From: DASUBN01 sp035691665
Lineage (GTDB): Bacteria; Pseudomonadota; Gammaproteobacteria; Natronospirales; REEB76
Direction of reading: 5' to 3'
Length of the DNA: 27,366 bases
Assembly: GCA_035691665.1 (NCBI GenBank)
Contig: DASSIS010000079.1
Coordinates: 1 to 27,366, forward strand
Within the stretch, counting starts at the first letter, position 1. Each line of letters opens with the position of its first letter. Shown here one piece after another: positions 7,543-13,239 of the stretch. The position numbers and the translations under genes are program-made. The notes under the pieces are model-generated. The model saw only the letters and a program-made list of their open reading frames with translations. It ran no database searches and was not told the DNA's origin.

Positions 7543-8286
7543 CTATGCCGCCGTGTCGAGGAAGTCGCGTACCGGCTTGCGTGATGCCGCCGCGAACTCC
7601 TTCCAACCGTTGAAACCCCACACCCCGTCCGGGTGCACGAACACGATCTCGTCCGCCTGCCGCTTCACGAACCCCAGGTTGTGGGTGGCGAGCAGCAGCG
7701 TCAGTCCGCGTTCCGCGGCGAGCTTCTTGTAGATGCGCGACTCCCGCTCGCGGCAGGCGTTGTCGGTCATGTGGAAGGGCTCGTCCAGGAACATCAACCC
7801 CGGTGACAGCATGAGGCAGCGGGCGATGGCGAGCAAGAGCCGCTCGTGCTGGTTGAGGTAGGCGGGCAGGAGGTCCTGCCGCCCGGGGTAATCGAGGAAG
7901 GCGAGGATCTCCTCGGCTTTAAGCCGGACCTGCTCGGCATTGCCGAGGCGGTGGTACATGGCCGGCAGGGTTACGTTGGTGAGACCGGTGACCACCGACA
8001 AGAGCGGCGCGCCTTCGCTCACGAAGGCCACCTTGAGGCGCAGGGCGCGGCGTGCGTCGTCGTCGAGGTTCAGGGCATCCCGCCCCAGCAGCCGGAGGCC
8101 TCCGGCCGCTGCCGGGTCCACCGCCGCCAGGGTGCGCAGGTACGCGGTCTTGCCGCCGCCGTTCGGGCCCACCACGCAGACGATGCGACCAGGACCGTAG
8201 CAGCAGGAGAGGCCGTGGGTGAAGGCGCGGCCGTCCGCGTGCATGGGCTTCAGGTCCTCAGCCTCCAGCAGCACGGCGGCATTCAC
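7543..8286 (-). CDS. MlaF-like ABC ATPase with degenerate signature motif
   Basis: This 247-residue protein is the ATPase of an MlaE-type transporter. Walker A is intact (GPNGGGKT, residues 40-47), as are Walker B LMFLDEP (164-170) and the switch His in LLATHN (H202). The ABC signature, normally LSGGQ-like, reads LNQHE (144-148), and the Q-loop position reads FVSEGAPLL with no Gln. ATP can probably be bound, but standard dimer hydrolysis may be altered; this is inference. The GTG start at 8286 overlaps the stop of the permease gene (GTGA), which fixes the start and suggests coupling. A longer frame to 8406 lies inside the permease gene and is not needed. Confidence 0.82.
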   Translation of the reverse strand: MNAAVLLEAEDLKPMHADGRAFTHGLSCCYGPGRIVCVVGPNGGGKTAYLRTLAAVDPAAAGGLRLLGRDALNLDDDARRALRLKVAFVSEGAPLLSVVTGLTNVTLPAMYHRLGNAEQVRLKAEEILAFLDYPGRQDLLPAYLNQHERLLLAIARCLMLSPGLMFLDEPFHMTDNACRERESRIYKKLAAERGLTLLLATHNLGFVKRQADEIVFVHPDGVWGFNGWKEFAAASRKPVRDFLDTAA

Positions 8287-9095
8287 GAGATCACCGCCAG
8301 GAGGCCATCGGTGGCGAACACCAGCACCAGGCTCGTGACGATGGCGCGCTGCGTCTGCTGCGGCAACTCGGTGGGCGAATGACGCACCTTGAGGCCGTGG
8401 TAGCAAGCGGTGCCGGCGATGATGATGCCGAACAGCAGGTTCTTGATGGCGAACACGATCACGAGTTCGGGGTTGATGGCCTCGGCGAGCTTGCGCAACT
8501 GGTGGTTGCTGCCGCCGACGGAGACAAGGTTGGTGATGAACACGCCGCCGAAGAGCGCGATGATGGCGAAGTACACCGCCAGCGCGAACTGGGCCACCGC
8601 TGCGCCGATGATGCGCGGCGTGACGAAGAACTCGTTGACGTTGATGCCGAGGAGCTCCAGGCCTTCCACTTCGCTGCGCAGCTTCATGGATCCCAGGTCC
8701 ACCGCGATGGCCGAGCCGGAGCGGCCGATGAGCACGATGGCGGTGAGGATGGAGGACAATTCCGCACCCACGATGTTGGTGAGCAGCGTCGCCACATCGC
8801 TCTCGCTGCCGAGCGCGATGGCGAGCTTCAGCATCTGGGAGGTGATGGAGAGCCCCACGGCGAGACCCAGGAAGGTGATCAGCGGCAGGGCGTCCACGCC
8901 GGTGAAGATGATCTGGCCGTAGAGGGTCTGCAGCGTGGCGCGGTTGAACACGCGGCCGCGCCGCGCCCAGTCGCGGAAGGCGCGCAGGATGAAGTTGGTG
9001 AGGTTGAGGACGTAGGCGCCCACCGACAGGGTGCGCCGGCCGGTCCAGCCGGCAATCCCGCCGATGCGGCTTGTGCGCGTCTCAACCAGGGCCAT
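8283..9095 (-). CDS. MlaE family ABC lipid-transport permease
   Basis: This 270-residue inner-membrane protein has the MlaE/YrbE layout: an amphipathic N-terminal region, then about five hydrophobic segments. Family markers include PLITFLGLAVGLSITSQ, ELSSILTAIVLIGRSGSAIAVDLGSMKLRSEVEGLELLGIN (the cytoplasmic coupling-helix region, about 120-160) and GIIIAGTACYHGLKVRHSPTELP. It is the first gene of the operon and would pair with the ATPase at 7543 and the MCE protein at 6587 to move lipids across the envelope. The direction of transport cannot be read from sequence. No MlaC- or MlaB-type genes follow, so it is not a standard mla operon. Confidence 0.9.
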   Translation of the reverse strand: MALVETRTSRIGGIAGWTGRRTLSVGAYVLNLTNFILRAFRDWARRGRVFNRATLQTLYGQIIFTGVDALPLITFLGLAVGLSITSQMLKLAIALGSESDVATLLTNIVGAELSSILTAIVLIGRSGSAIAVDLGSMKLRSEVEGLELLGINVNEFFVTPRIIGAAVAQFALAVYFAIIALFGGVFITNLVSVGGSNHQLRKLAEAINPELVIVFAIKNLLFGIIIAGTACYHGLKVRHSPTELPQQTQRAIVTSLVLVFATDGLLAVIS

Positions 9096-9160
9096 GGTTC
9101 CGGCTTATGTCAGCTTGGGCTCCACAGCCTAGAAGATGGCCGGCCCCCCCGCAATAGCCT

Positions 9161-9841
9161 TCAGGTTTTAAGGAACACGAGGTCGAATACCGCATGCCCG
9201 AGCTCGAGTCCCCGGCGTTCGAAGCGGGTAGGTGGGCGCTCCGCGGGCCGGGGTGTGTAGCTGCCCGCGGCGGCAGCGTTGTACAAGCCGGGCGTGCTGC
9301 TCAAGACCTCCAGGGCCTGCCGGGCATAGTCTTCCCAGTCGGTGGCGAAGTGCAGGCGGCCGCCGGTCCTGAGCTTCTCCGCCACGAGTGCCGCGAACTC
9401 CGGCTGCAGCAGCCGGCGCTTGTGGTGGCGCTTCTTGGGCCAGGGATCGGGGAAATAGATGAGCACCGCATCCAGCGATCCTGCCGGCAGGCGGCCGCTG
9501 AGCAGCTGCACCGCGTCCTCGCAGGCGAGACGCACGTTGCGGACACCGGCGGTCTCCAGCTTGAGCAGCAGGCGGCCGACGCCGGGTCGATGCACTTCGA
9601 CACCCAGGAAATCCTCGTCCGGATGGCGCTGCGCCAGTTCCAGCAGCGTGTCGCCGCTGCCGAAGCCGATCTCGAGCGTGCGCCGGGCCTCGCGGCCGAA
9701 GAGAGCGGCGAGATCCAGCGCGCCTTCCGGCACGCCGTACTTGGGCAGGAGTTCTTCCAGGGCGCGGTGTTGCGCGACGGTCATCCGGCCCTGTCTCAAC
9801 ACGAAACTGCGGATGCGGCGCGGGACGGATTCTTCCGTCAT
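9161..9841 (-). CDS. trmB: tRNA (guanine-N7-)-methyltransferase
   Basis: This 226-residue protein is of normal TrmB length. It methylates G46 in the variable loop of tRNAs using S-adenosylmethionine. The SAM-binding motif LEIGFGSGDTLLELA (about residues 55-69) and the family signature IYFPDPWPKKRHHKRRL (about 130-146) are clear. The C-terminal TRFERRGLELGHAVFDLVF also matches. The ATG at 9841 is 2 nt after the thiG stop, so the two are co-transcribed and probably coupled; the longer frame would run back into thiG. The thiS-thiG-trmB order recurs in many gammaproteobacteria. Confidence 0.95.
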   Translation of the reverse strand: MTEESVPRRIRSFVLRQGRMTVAQHRALEELLPKYGVPEGALDLAALFGREARRTLEIGFGSGDTLLELAQRHPDEDFLGVEVHRPGVGRLLLKLETAGVRNVRLACEDAVQLLSGRLPAGSLDAVLIYFPDPWPKKRHHKRRLLQPEFAALVAEKLRTGGRLHFATDWEDYARQALEVLSSTPGLYNAAAAGSYTPRPAERPPTRFERRGLELGHAVFDLVFLKT

Positions 9842-9843
9842 CT

Positions 9844-10653
9844 TTAGAAGAACAGGCCGTCCAGGGGCGAGGAGGCGGAGGCGAAGCGCTTCCGGGGTAT
9901 GCGGCCGGCGAGATAGGCCTCGCGGCCCGCCTCGATGGCTTTCTTCATGGCGCTCGCCATGAGCACCGGGTCCTTGGCGAGCGCCACGGCGGTGTTCATG
10001 AGCACGCCGTCGCAGCCGAGCTCCATGGCGATGGCCGCATCGGAGGCGGTGCCCACGCCCGCGTCCACCAGGATCGGCACCCGGGCCTGCTCGACGATGG
10101 TCACGATGTTGTAGGGGTTGCGGATGCCGAGGCCGGAGCCGATGGGCGCGCCGAGCGGCATCACCGCCACGCAACCCAGATCCTCCAGTCGCTTCGCCAC
10201 CAAGGGGTCGTCGGTGGTGTAGACCATCACCTCGAAGCCTTCCTTGACGAGGGTCTCGGCGGCCTTGAGGGTCTCGCTGACATCGGGGTAGAGGGTCTTC
10301 TCGTCGCCCAGCACTTCGAGCTTCACCAGCTTATGGCCGTCGAGCAGCTCCCGCGCCAGGCGACAGGTGCGCACCGCGTCCTCGGCGTTGTAGCAGCCGG
10401 CGGTGTTGGGGAGGATGGTGTACTTCGCGAGCGGCAGCACGTCCAGCAGGTTGGGCTCGTCCTTCTTCTGGCCAAGGTTGGTGCGGCGGATGGCCACCGT
10501 GACGATCTCCGCGCCGCTCGCCTCCACAGCGCGGCGGGTCTCCTCCATGTCCTTGTACTTGCCGGTGCCGATGAGCAGGCGCGAGCGATAGCTCTTGCCG
10601 GCCACGGTGAAGGTGTCGGGTTGCGTTGTAGTTGCTTTGAGGGCGGTGTTCAT
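9844..10653 (-). CDS. thiG: Thiazole synthase
   Basis: This 269-residue TIM-barrel enzyme makes the thiazole phosphate moiety of thiamine from deoxyxylulose phosphate, dehydroglycine and ThiS thiocarboxylate. Recognisable parts are SRLLIGTGKYKD near the N-terminus, ILPNTAGCYNAEDAVR, the catalytic-Lys segment LVKLEVLGD, and the phosphate-binding PILVDAGVGTASDAAIAMELGCDGVLMNTA. The start at 10653 follows AAGAGAA at proper spacing; upstream in-frame ATGs fall inside the hairpin-rich spacer. Unusually, 215 bp of palindromic DNA separates it from thiS, its partner. Confidence 0.96.
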   Translation of the reverse strand: MNTALKATTTQPDTFTVAGKSYRSRLLIGTGKYKDMEETRRAVEASGAEIVTVAIRRTNLGQKKDEPNLLDVLPLAKYTILPNTAGCYNAEDAVRTCRLARELLDGHKLVKLEVLGDEKTLYPDVSETLKAAETLVKEGFEVMVYTTDDPLVAKRLEDLGCVAVMPLGAPIGSGLGIRNPYNIVTIVEQARVPILVDAGVGTASDAAIAMELGCDGVLMNTAVALAKDPVLMASAMKKAIEAGREAYLAGRIPRKRFASASSPLDGLFF

Positions 10654-10685
10654 GAGTGTTCTCTTGGCGTTGGCTAGTTGAAACA

Positions 10686-10874
10686 TCCCTGTGGCGTCAC
10701 CGGGCCGCACCTCCGTGTACGGCCGCTCGAAACTTCGTTTCGAGCCCATCCCTGGTGAGGCCATCTGCCGGCACATCCCGTGCCGTCGTTCACTGTAAGC
10801 GAAGCCGTGCTTCGCTTACAGTTCACCGTGATCTCGCGGACGGCTAAACGATACGCTGTGCGTATCGTTTAGCC
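10686..10874 (+). repeat. Hairpin-ladder repeat, locus C, inside the thiS-thiG operon
   Basis: Four strong hairpins lie between thiS and thiG: 10725-10745 (9-bp GCTCGAAAC/GTTTCGAGC, framed by CCGC and GCCC), 10769-10785 (CGGCAC/GTGCCG, loop ATCCC), 10792-10822 (14-bp stem) and 10842-10874 (15-bp perfect stem). The last one covers the thiS stop codon. A weaker first hairpin (GGCCG/CGGCC, about 10703-10724) precedes the 10725 one. No T-run follows any stem, so these are not typical intrinsic terminators on either strand. Confidence 0.75.
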
Positions 10875-11069
10875 GCCCCCCACAGCGTGGATGATCTCCA
10901 CTTTGTCGCCGTCGTGCAGGCGGTGTTCAGCGTAGCCGCTGCGTGGCAGGATCTCGCCGTTCACCTCGAGCGCGATGCGCTTGCCGGCGAGCTCGAGGCG
11001 CTCCACCAGTTGCCGGGCGGTGAGGTCCGGGGGCAGGTCGGTGGATTTGCCGTTGACGAGTAGCTGCAT
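10869..11069 (-). CDS. thiS: Sulfur carrier protein ThiS
   Basis: This 66-residue beta-grasp protein ends in VGGG, which exposes the C-terminal Gly-Gly needed for adenylation and thiocarboxylate formation. MQLLVNGKSTDLP at the start and DGDKVEIIHAVGGG at the end are typical ThiS ends. It donates sulfur to ThiG for thiazole formation. It is the first gene of the thiS-thiG-trmB unit; TAAAAT on the minus strand (11095-11100) could be its -10 box. Its stop codon lies in the arm of a 15-bp hairpin, which may stabilise or attenuate the message. Confidence 0.93.
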   Translation of the reverse strand: MQLLVNGKSTDLPPDLTARQLVERLELAGKRIALEVNGEILPRSGYAEHRLHDGDKVEIIHAVGGG

Positions 11070-11130
11070 GGGGGCGAACGGGGTTTAAACCGCGATTTTA
11101 CCGCAGCCAGCCGCCGGGGGCCCGGACCGT

Positions 11131-11158
11131 TTGACAGTACCCGCTCCCCCGCTAGAAT
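11131..11158 (+). promoter_or_regulatory. Promoter of tRNA-Gly
   Basis: TTGACA (11131-11136), a 16-nt spacer, then TAGAAT (11153-11158): close to the sigma-70 consensus. The tRNA begins 10 nt downstream of the -10 box, consistent with a very short leader. Confidence 0.75.
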
Positions 11159-11168
11159 GGTTGCTCCC

Positions 11169-11242
11169 GCGGGTGTAGTTCAATGGTAGAACTGCAGCTT
11201 CCCAAGCTGCTAACGTGGGTTCGATTCCCATCACCCGCTCCA
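11169..11242 (+). tRNA. tRNA-Gly(CCC)
   Basis: The full cloverleaf can be drawn. The acceptor stem is GCGGGTG (11169-11175) with CACCCGC (11232-11238), and the D-arm contains GTTCAATGGTAGAAC. The anticodon stem GCAGC/GCTGC encloses loop TTCCCAA, giving anticodon CCC. The T-arm has GGGTTCGATTCCC, and CCA is encoded. It would read GGG codons for glycine. A hairpin-ladder element follows 50 nt downstream. Confidence 0.95.
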
Positions 11243-11295
11243 AATTCCGTTCTTTTGCTGCTCGGATTACAACCGTCCCTGTGACCTCCCAGCTC

Positions 11296-11466
11296 GGCTT
11301 CCTGCCTCGCGCCCGCTGCATGCAGCGGGCCCCTGGTGTTATGACCAGCCCGGCCTGTGTCGCTCGCATCCTGCTCCGCTCACAGTCCAGGGCGGCATCC
11401 TGCCGCCCGCCCATCGCATACGATGGGCCCTTGGCCGGTCGCGCGCCGTATACGGCGCGCCCTGAG
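11296..11466 (+). repeat. Hairpin-ladder repeat, locus D, after tRNA-Gly
   Basis: The locus contains a perfect 20-nt palindrome at 11311-11330 and the leader GCATCCTGCTCCGCT (11366-11380) followed by GTCCAGGG. The first hairpin is 11390-11408 (GGGCGGC/GCCGCCC, loop ATCCT), and the second is 11409-11428 (GCCCATCG/CGATGGGC) framed by CCGC and GCCC. Another perfect 20-nt palindrome lies at 11441-11460. Leader, loop and frame match locus E while the arm sequences differ completely. Confidence 0.75.
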
Positions 11467-11604
11467 CTGTGCCTGGTTTCAGGGTTTGGTTTATCCTTCA
11501 CACTGGCAAGCAGGGAAGATCCCCGGTCCGCGATGGAACGCCAACAAGACTGGGCTGTCGCGGGGAGTGGCAGGATGGAAGTCGACTCATAAAAGGGTGG
11601 CGCC

Positions 11605-12234
11605 ATGAAGATATTGGTCGCGGACGATCACAACCTGGTGCGTGCCGGGCTCACCGCGCTGATCGCGCGTCTGCCGGACATGGAGATCGTGGGCGAAGCC
11701 CCCGACGGCCGCCAGGCGCTGCGCATGGTGCGCGATCTCGCCCCCGACCTCGTGCTCATGGACATCGCCATGCCGGGTCTGAACGGACTCGAGGCGGCGG
11801 AGCGTATCCACGGCATCCATCCCCAGACCAAGATCATCATCCTCTCCATGCACGCCAACGAGGAGTACGTGGCGCAAGCGCTCAAGGCCGGCGCCTCCGG
11901 TTATCTCCTGAAGGATGCGGCGACCACGGAGCTGGAGATGGCTTTGAAATCCGTATCCATGGGCCAGTTCTACCTGAGCCCCGCCATCTCGCGCCAGGTG
12001 GTGGACAACTTCCTGCGCGGTGGCCCCACGGGCATCGACGTGCTGACGCCGCGGCAGCGGGAGATCCTCCAGCTCATCGCCGAGGGCAAGTCGACCCGTG
12101 ACATCGCCGACACCCTGCATCTCTCCGTGAAGACGGTGGAGACGCATCGCGCCCAGCTCATGGAGCGGCTCGACATTCACGACGTCGCCGGGCTCATCCG
12201 CTACGCGCTGAAGAAAGGCCTGATAACGGCGTAG
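11605..12234 (+). CDS. NarL/LuxR-type two-component response regulator
   Basis: This 209-residue protein has a receiver domain (about 1-120) with acidic pair D7/D8 and phospho-acceptor D53 in LVLMDIAMPG, plus the conserved Lys in YLLKD. The C-terminal LuxR-type helix-turn-helix (about 145-205) contains LTPRQREILQLIAEGKSTRDI and VKTVETHRAQLMERL. Phosphorylation would drive DNA binding; targets are unknown. GGGTGG precedes the ATG at a reasonable distance. No histidine kinase is encoded in this window, and a second receiver protein follows at 12661. Confidence 0.92.
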   Translation: MKILVADDHNLVRAGLTALIARLPDMEIVGEAPDGRQALRMVRDLAPDLVLMDIAMPGLNGLEAAERIHGIHPQTKIIILSMHANEEYVAQALKAGASGYLLKDAATTELEMALKSVSMGQFYLSPAISRQVVDNFLRGGPTGIDVLTPRQREILQLIAEGKSTRDIADTLHLSVKTVETHRAQLMERLDIHDVAGLIRYALKKGLITA

Positions 12235-12337
12235 GACGTTCCGCTCTTTCCTTATAAGAGACGCGTTCACTCGCCTGCCGCGAGTTATGGCGTGGTCCAA
12301 TTTTCCCAATTAAATTAAGAGTTCACTGTACTCGCTG

Positions 12338-12526
12338 CGCTACGCATCCAGCTCCGCTTGTGGTCCAGGGCGTACATCCTGTACGCCCGCTCGAAAGCTG
12401 CGCTTCGAGCCCTCTGGTGCGCTGACCAGGGTATACATCCCTGTATACCCGATCCGCCGCAATGCAGCGGGCCCGCCTTCGCTCGCCCATATCAGGGAAA
12501 CCCTGAGGCTGAATCAGGGTTTCCCC
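12338..12526 (+). repeat. Hairpin-ladder repeat, locus E, between the two response regulators
   Basis: The leader GCATCCAGCTCCGCT (12344-12358) precedes GTCCAGGG. The first hairpin is 12368-12388 (GGGCGTAC/GTACGCCC, loop ATCCT). The second is 12389-12410 (GCTCGAA/TTCGAGC), framed by CCGC and GCCC. A second unit starts with 12429-12450 (GGGTATAC/GTATACCC, loop ATCCCT) and a weaker CCGC/GCGG stem. A separate 12-bp stem follows at 12495-12525, with overlapping alternative pairings CCCTGA/TCAGGG. This element fills much of the 426-bp gap; no gene is visible in the gap. Confidence 0.75.
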
Positions 12527-12573
12527 AATGTCTCCCGCGCCTCCGATGACCCACAGTGGAGCCGTATATAGCA

Positions 12574-12602
12574 CGTGTCCCGAAGGAGGAGTCCGGGACA
12601 CG
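12574..12602. other. Hairpin presenting a Shine-Dalgarno-like loop
   Basis: A perfect 9-bp stem CGTGTCCCG/CGGGACACG encloses an 11-nt loop reading AAGGAGGAGTC. A TATATA box at 12565-12570 lies just upstream, so a transcript could begin near this hairpin. No start codon follows the SD-like loop at usable spacing. An exposed AGGAGGA in a loop resembles a CsrA/RsmA-type binding site, but this is inference. Confidence 0.4.
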
Positions 12603-12660
12603 CCAGGGGGTTGGCACGGCGGCTGAAGCGAACGCGTCTGCCGCTCGAGGGGTGAAGGCG

Positions 12661-13041
12661 ATGCAAGAAGAAGCAAAAAAGATGCGGGTGATCGTGGTGG
12701 ATGACCATGCCACTTTCTGCACGGCGGTGGTCACGCTCCTGGACGGCCATAGCGGGATCGAGGTGGTGGGTCAGGCGCATAACGGCACCGAGGCGCTGCA
12801 GCTCGCGCAAGTGGAGCGCCCCGATCTCGTGCTGGTGGATTTCAACATGCCCGGGATGGATGGATCCATAGTGGCTCGCCAGCTGAAGGCCCAGTCCCCG
12901 GCCCCCAAGGTGGTCATCATGTCGTTCAACAGCGGTCCGGAATACCGGGAGCTGGCTTTGTTGGCGGGCGCCGACGCTTATCTTCCGAAGACCGATCTGC
13001 ACCGGGAACTCGTCCCCTTGTTGCATCGCCTGCGGGGCTGA
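12661..13041 (+). CDS. Single-domain response regulator (receiver only)
   Basis: This protein of 126 residues consists only of a CheY-like receiver domain. The acidic pair is in IVVDDHATFC (D14/D15), the phospho-acceptor is D60 in LVLVDFNMPGMDG, and the conserved Lys is in AYLPKTDLH. There is no output domain, so it probably acts by protein contact or as a phosphate sink. The ATG at 12661 follows GAAGG closely; a second ATG at 12682 has a poorer ribosome site, and the frame upstream to 12556 crosses the hairpin at 12574. It lies in tandem with the NarL-type regulator, which shares its N-terminal pattern, suggesting one signalling group. Confidence 0.85.
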   Translation: MQEEAKKMRVIVVDDHATFCTAVVTLLDGHSGIEVVGQAHNGTEALQLAQVERPDLVLVDFNMPGMDGSIVARQLKAQSPAPKVVIMSFNSGPEYRELALLAGADAYLPKTDLHRELVPLLHRLRG

Positions 13042-13239
13042 AGCTTCGGGTGAAGCGCAGCGATGCGCGCGTCTCGCCGGTTCTGTAGCGGGCTTGATAC
13101 ATTTGGAAACCAGTTAGGACCCGTCCCGGTTTGCTAGGACCCGTGGGGGCAAACTGCTAACATGGGACAGCGGCGGCCCTTCCGGGGCCGCGCCTGTGTA
13201 CGCGCGGTCGCGCGCGGCGAACCCATGGGCAGCCCGGGC

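Noticed and set aside
8379..9260. A 293-codon plus-strand frame opposite the MlaE-type permease
   Set aside because: It is a His/Asp/Glu-rich shadow frame opposite a clear membrane protein gene.
11070..11168. TPP riboswitch expected upstream of thiS
   Set aside because: None of the conserved TPP-riboswitch segments are visible on the minus strand, and the space to the divergent tRNA-Gly gene is under 100 bp.
11085..11606. A 173-codon minus-strand frame across tRNA-Gly and hairpin locus D
   Set aside because: It runs through a tRNA gene and palindromic DNA and shows no protein family features.
10700..12530. Series of repeats that might be a CRISPR array
   Set aside because: The repeats are not identical or evenly spaced, spacers are absent and no cas genes are present; the repeated feature is a hairpin layout.
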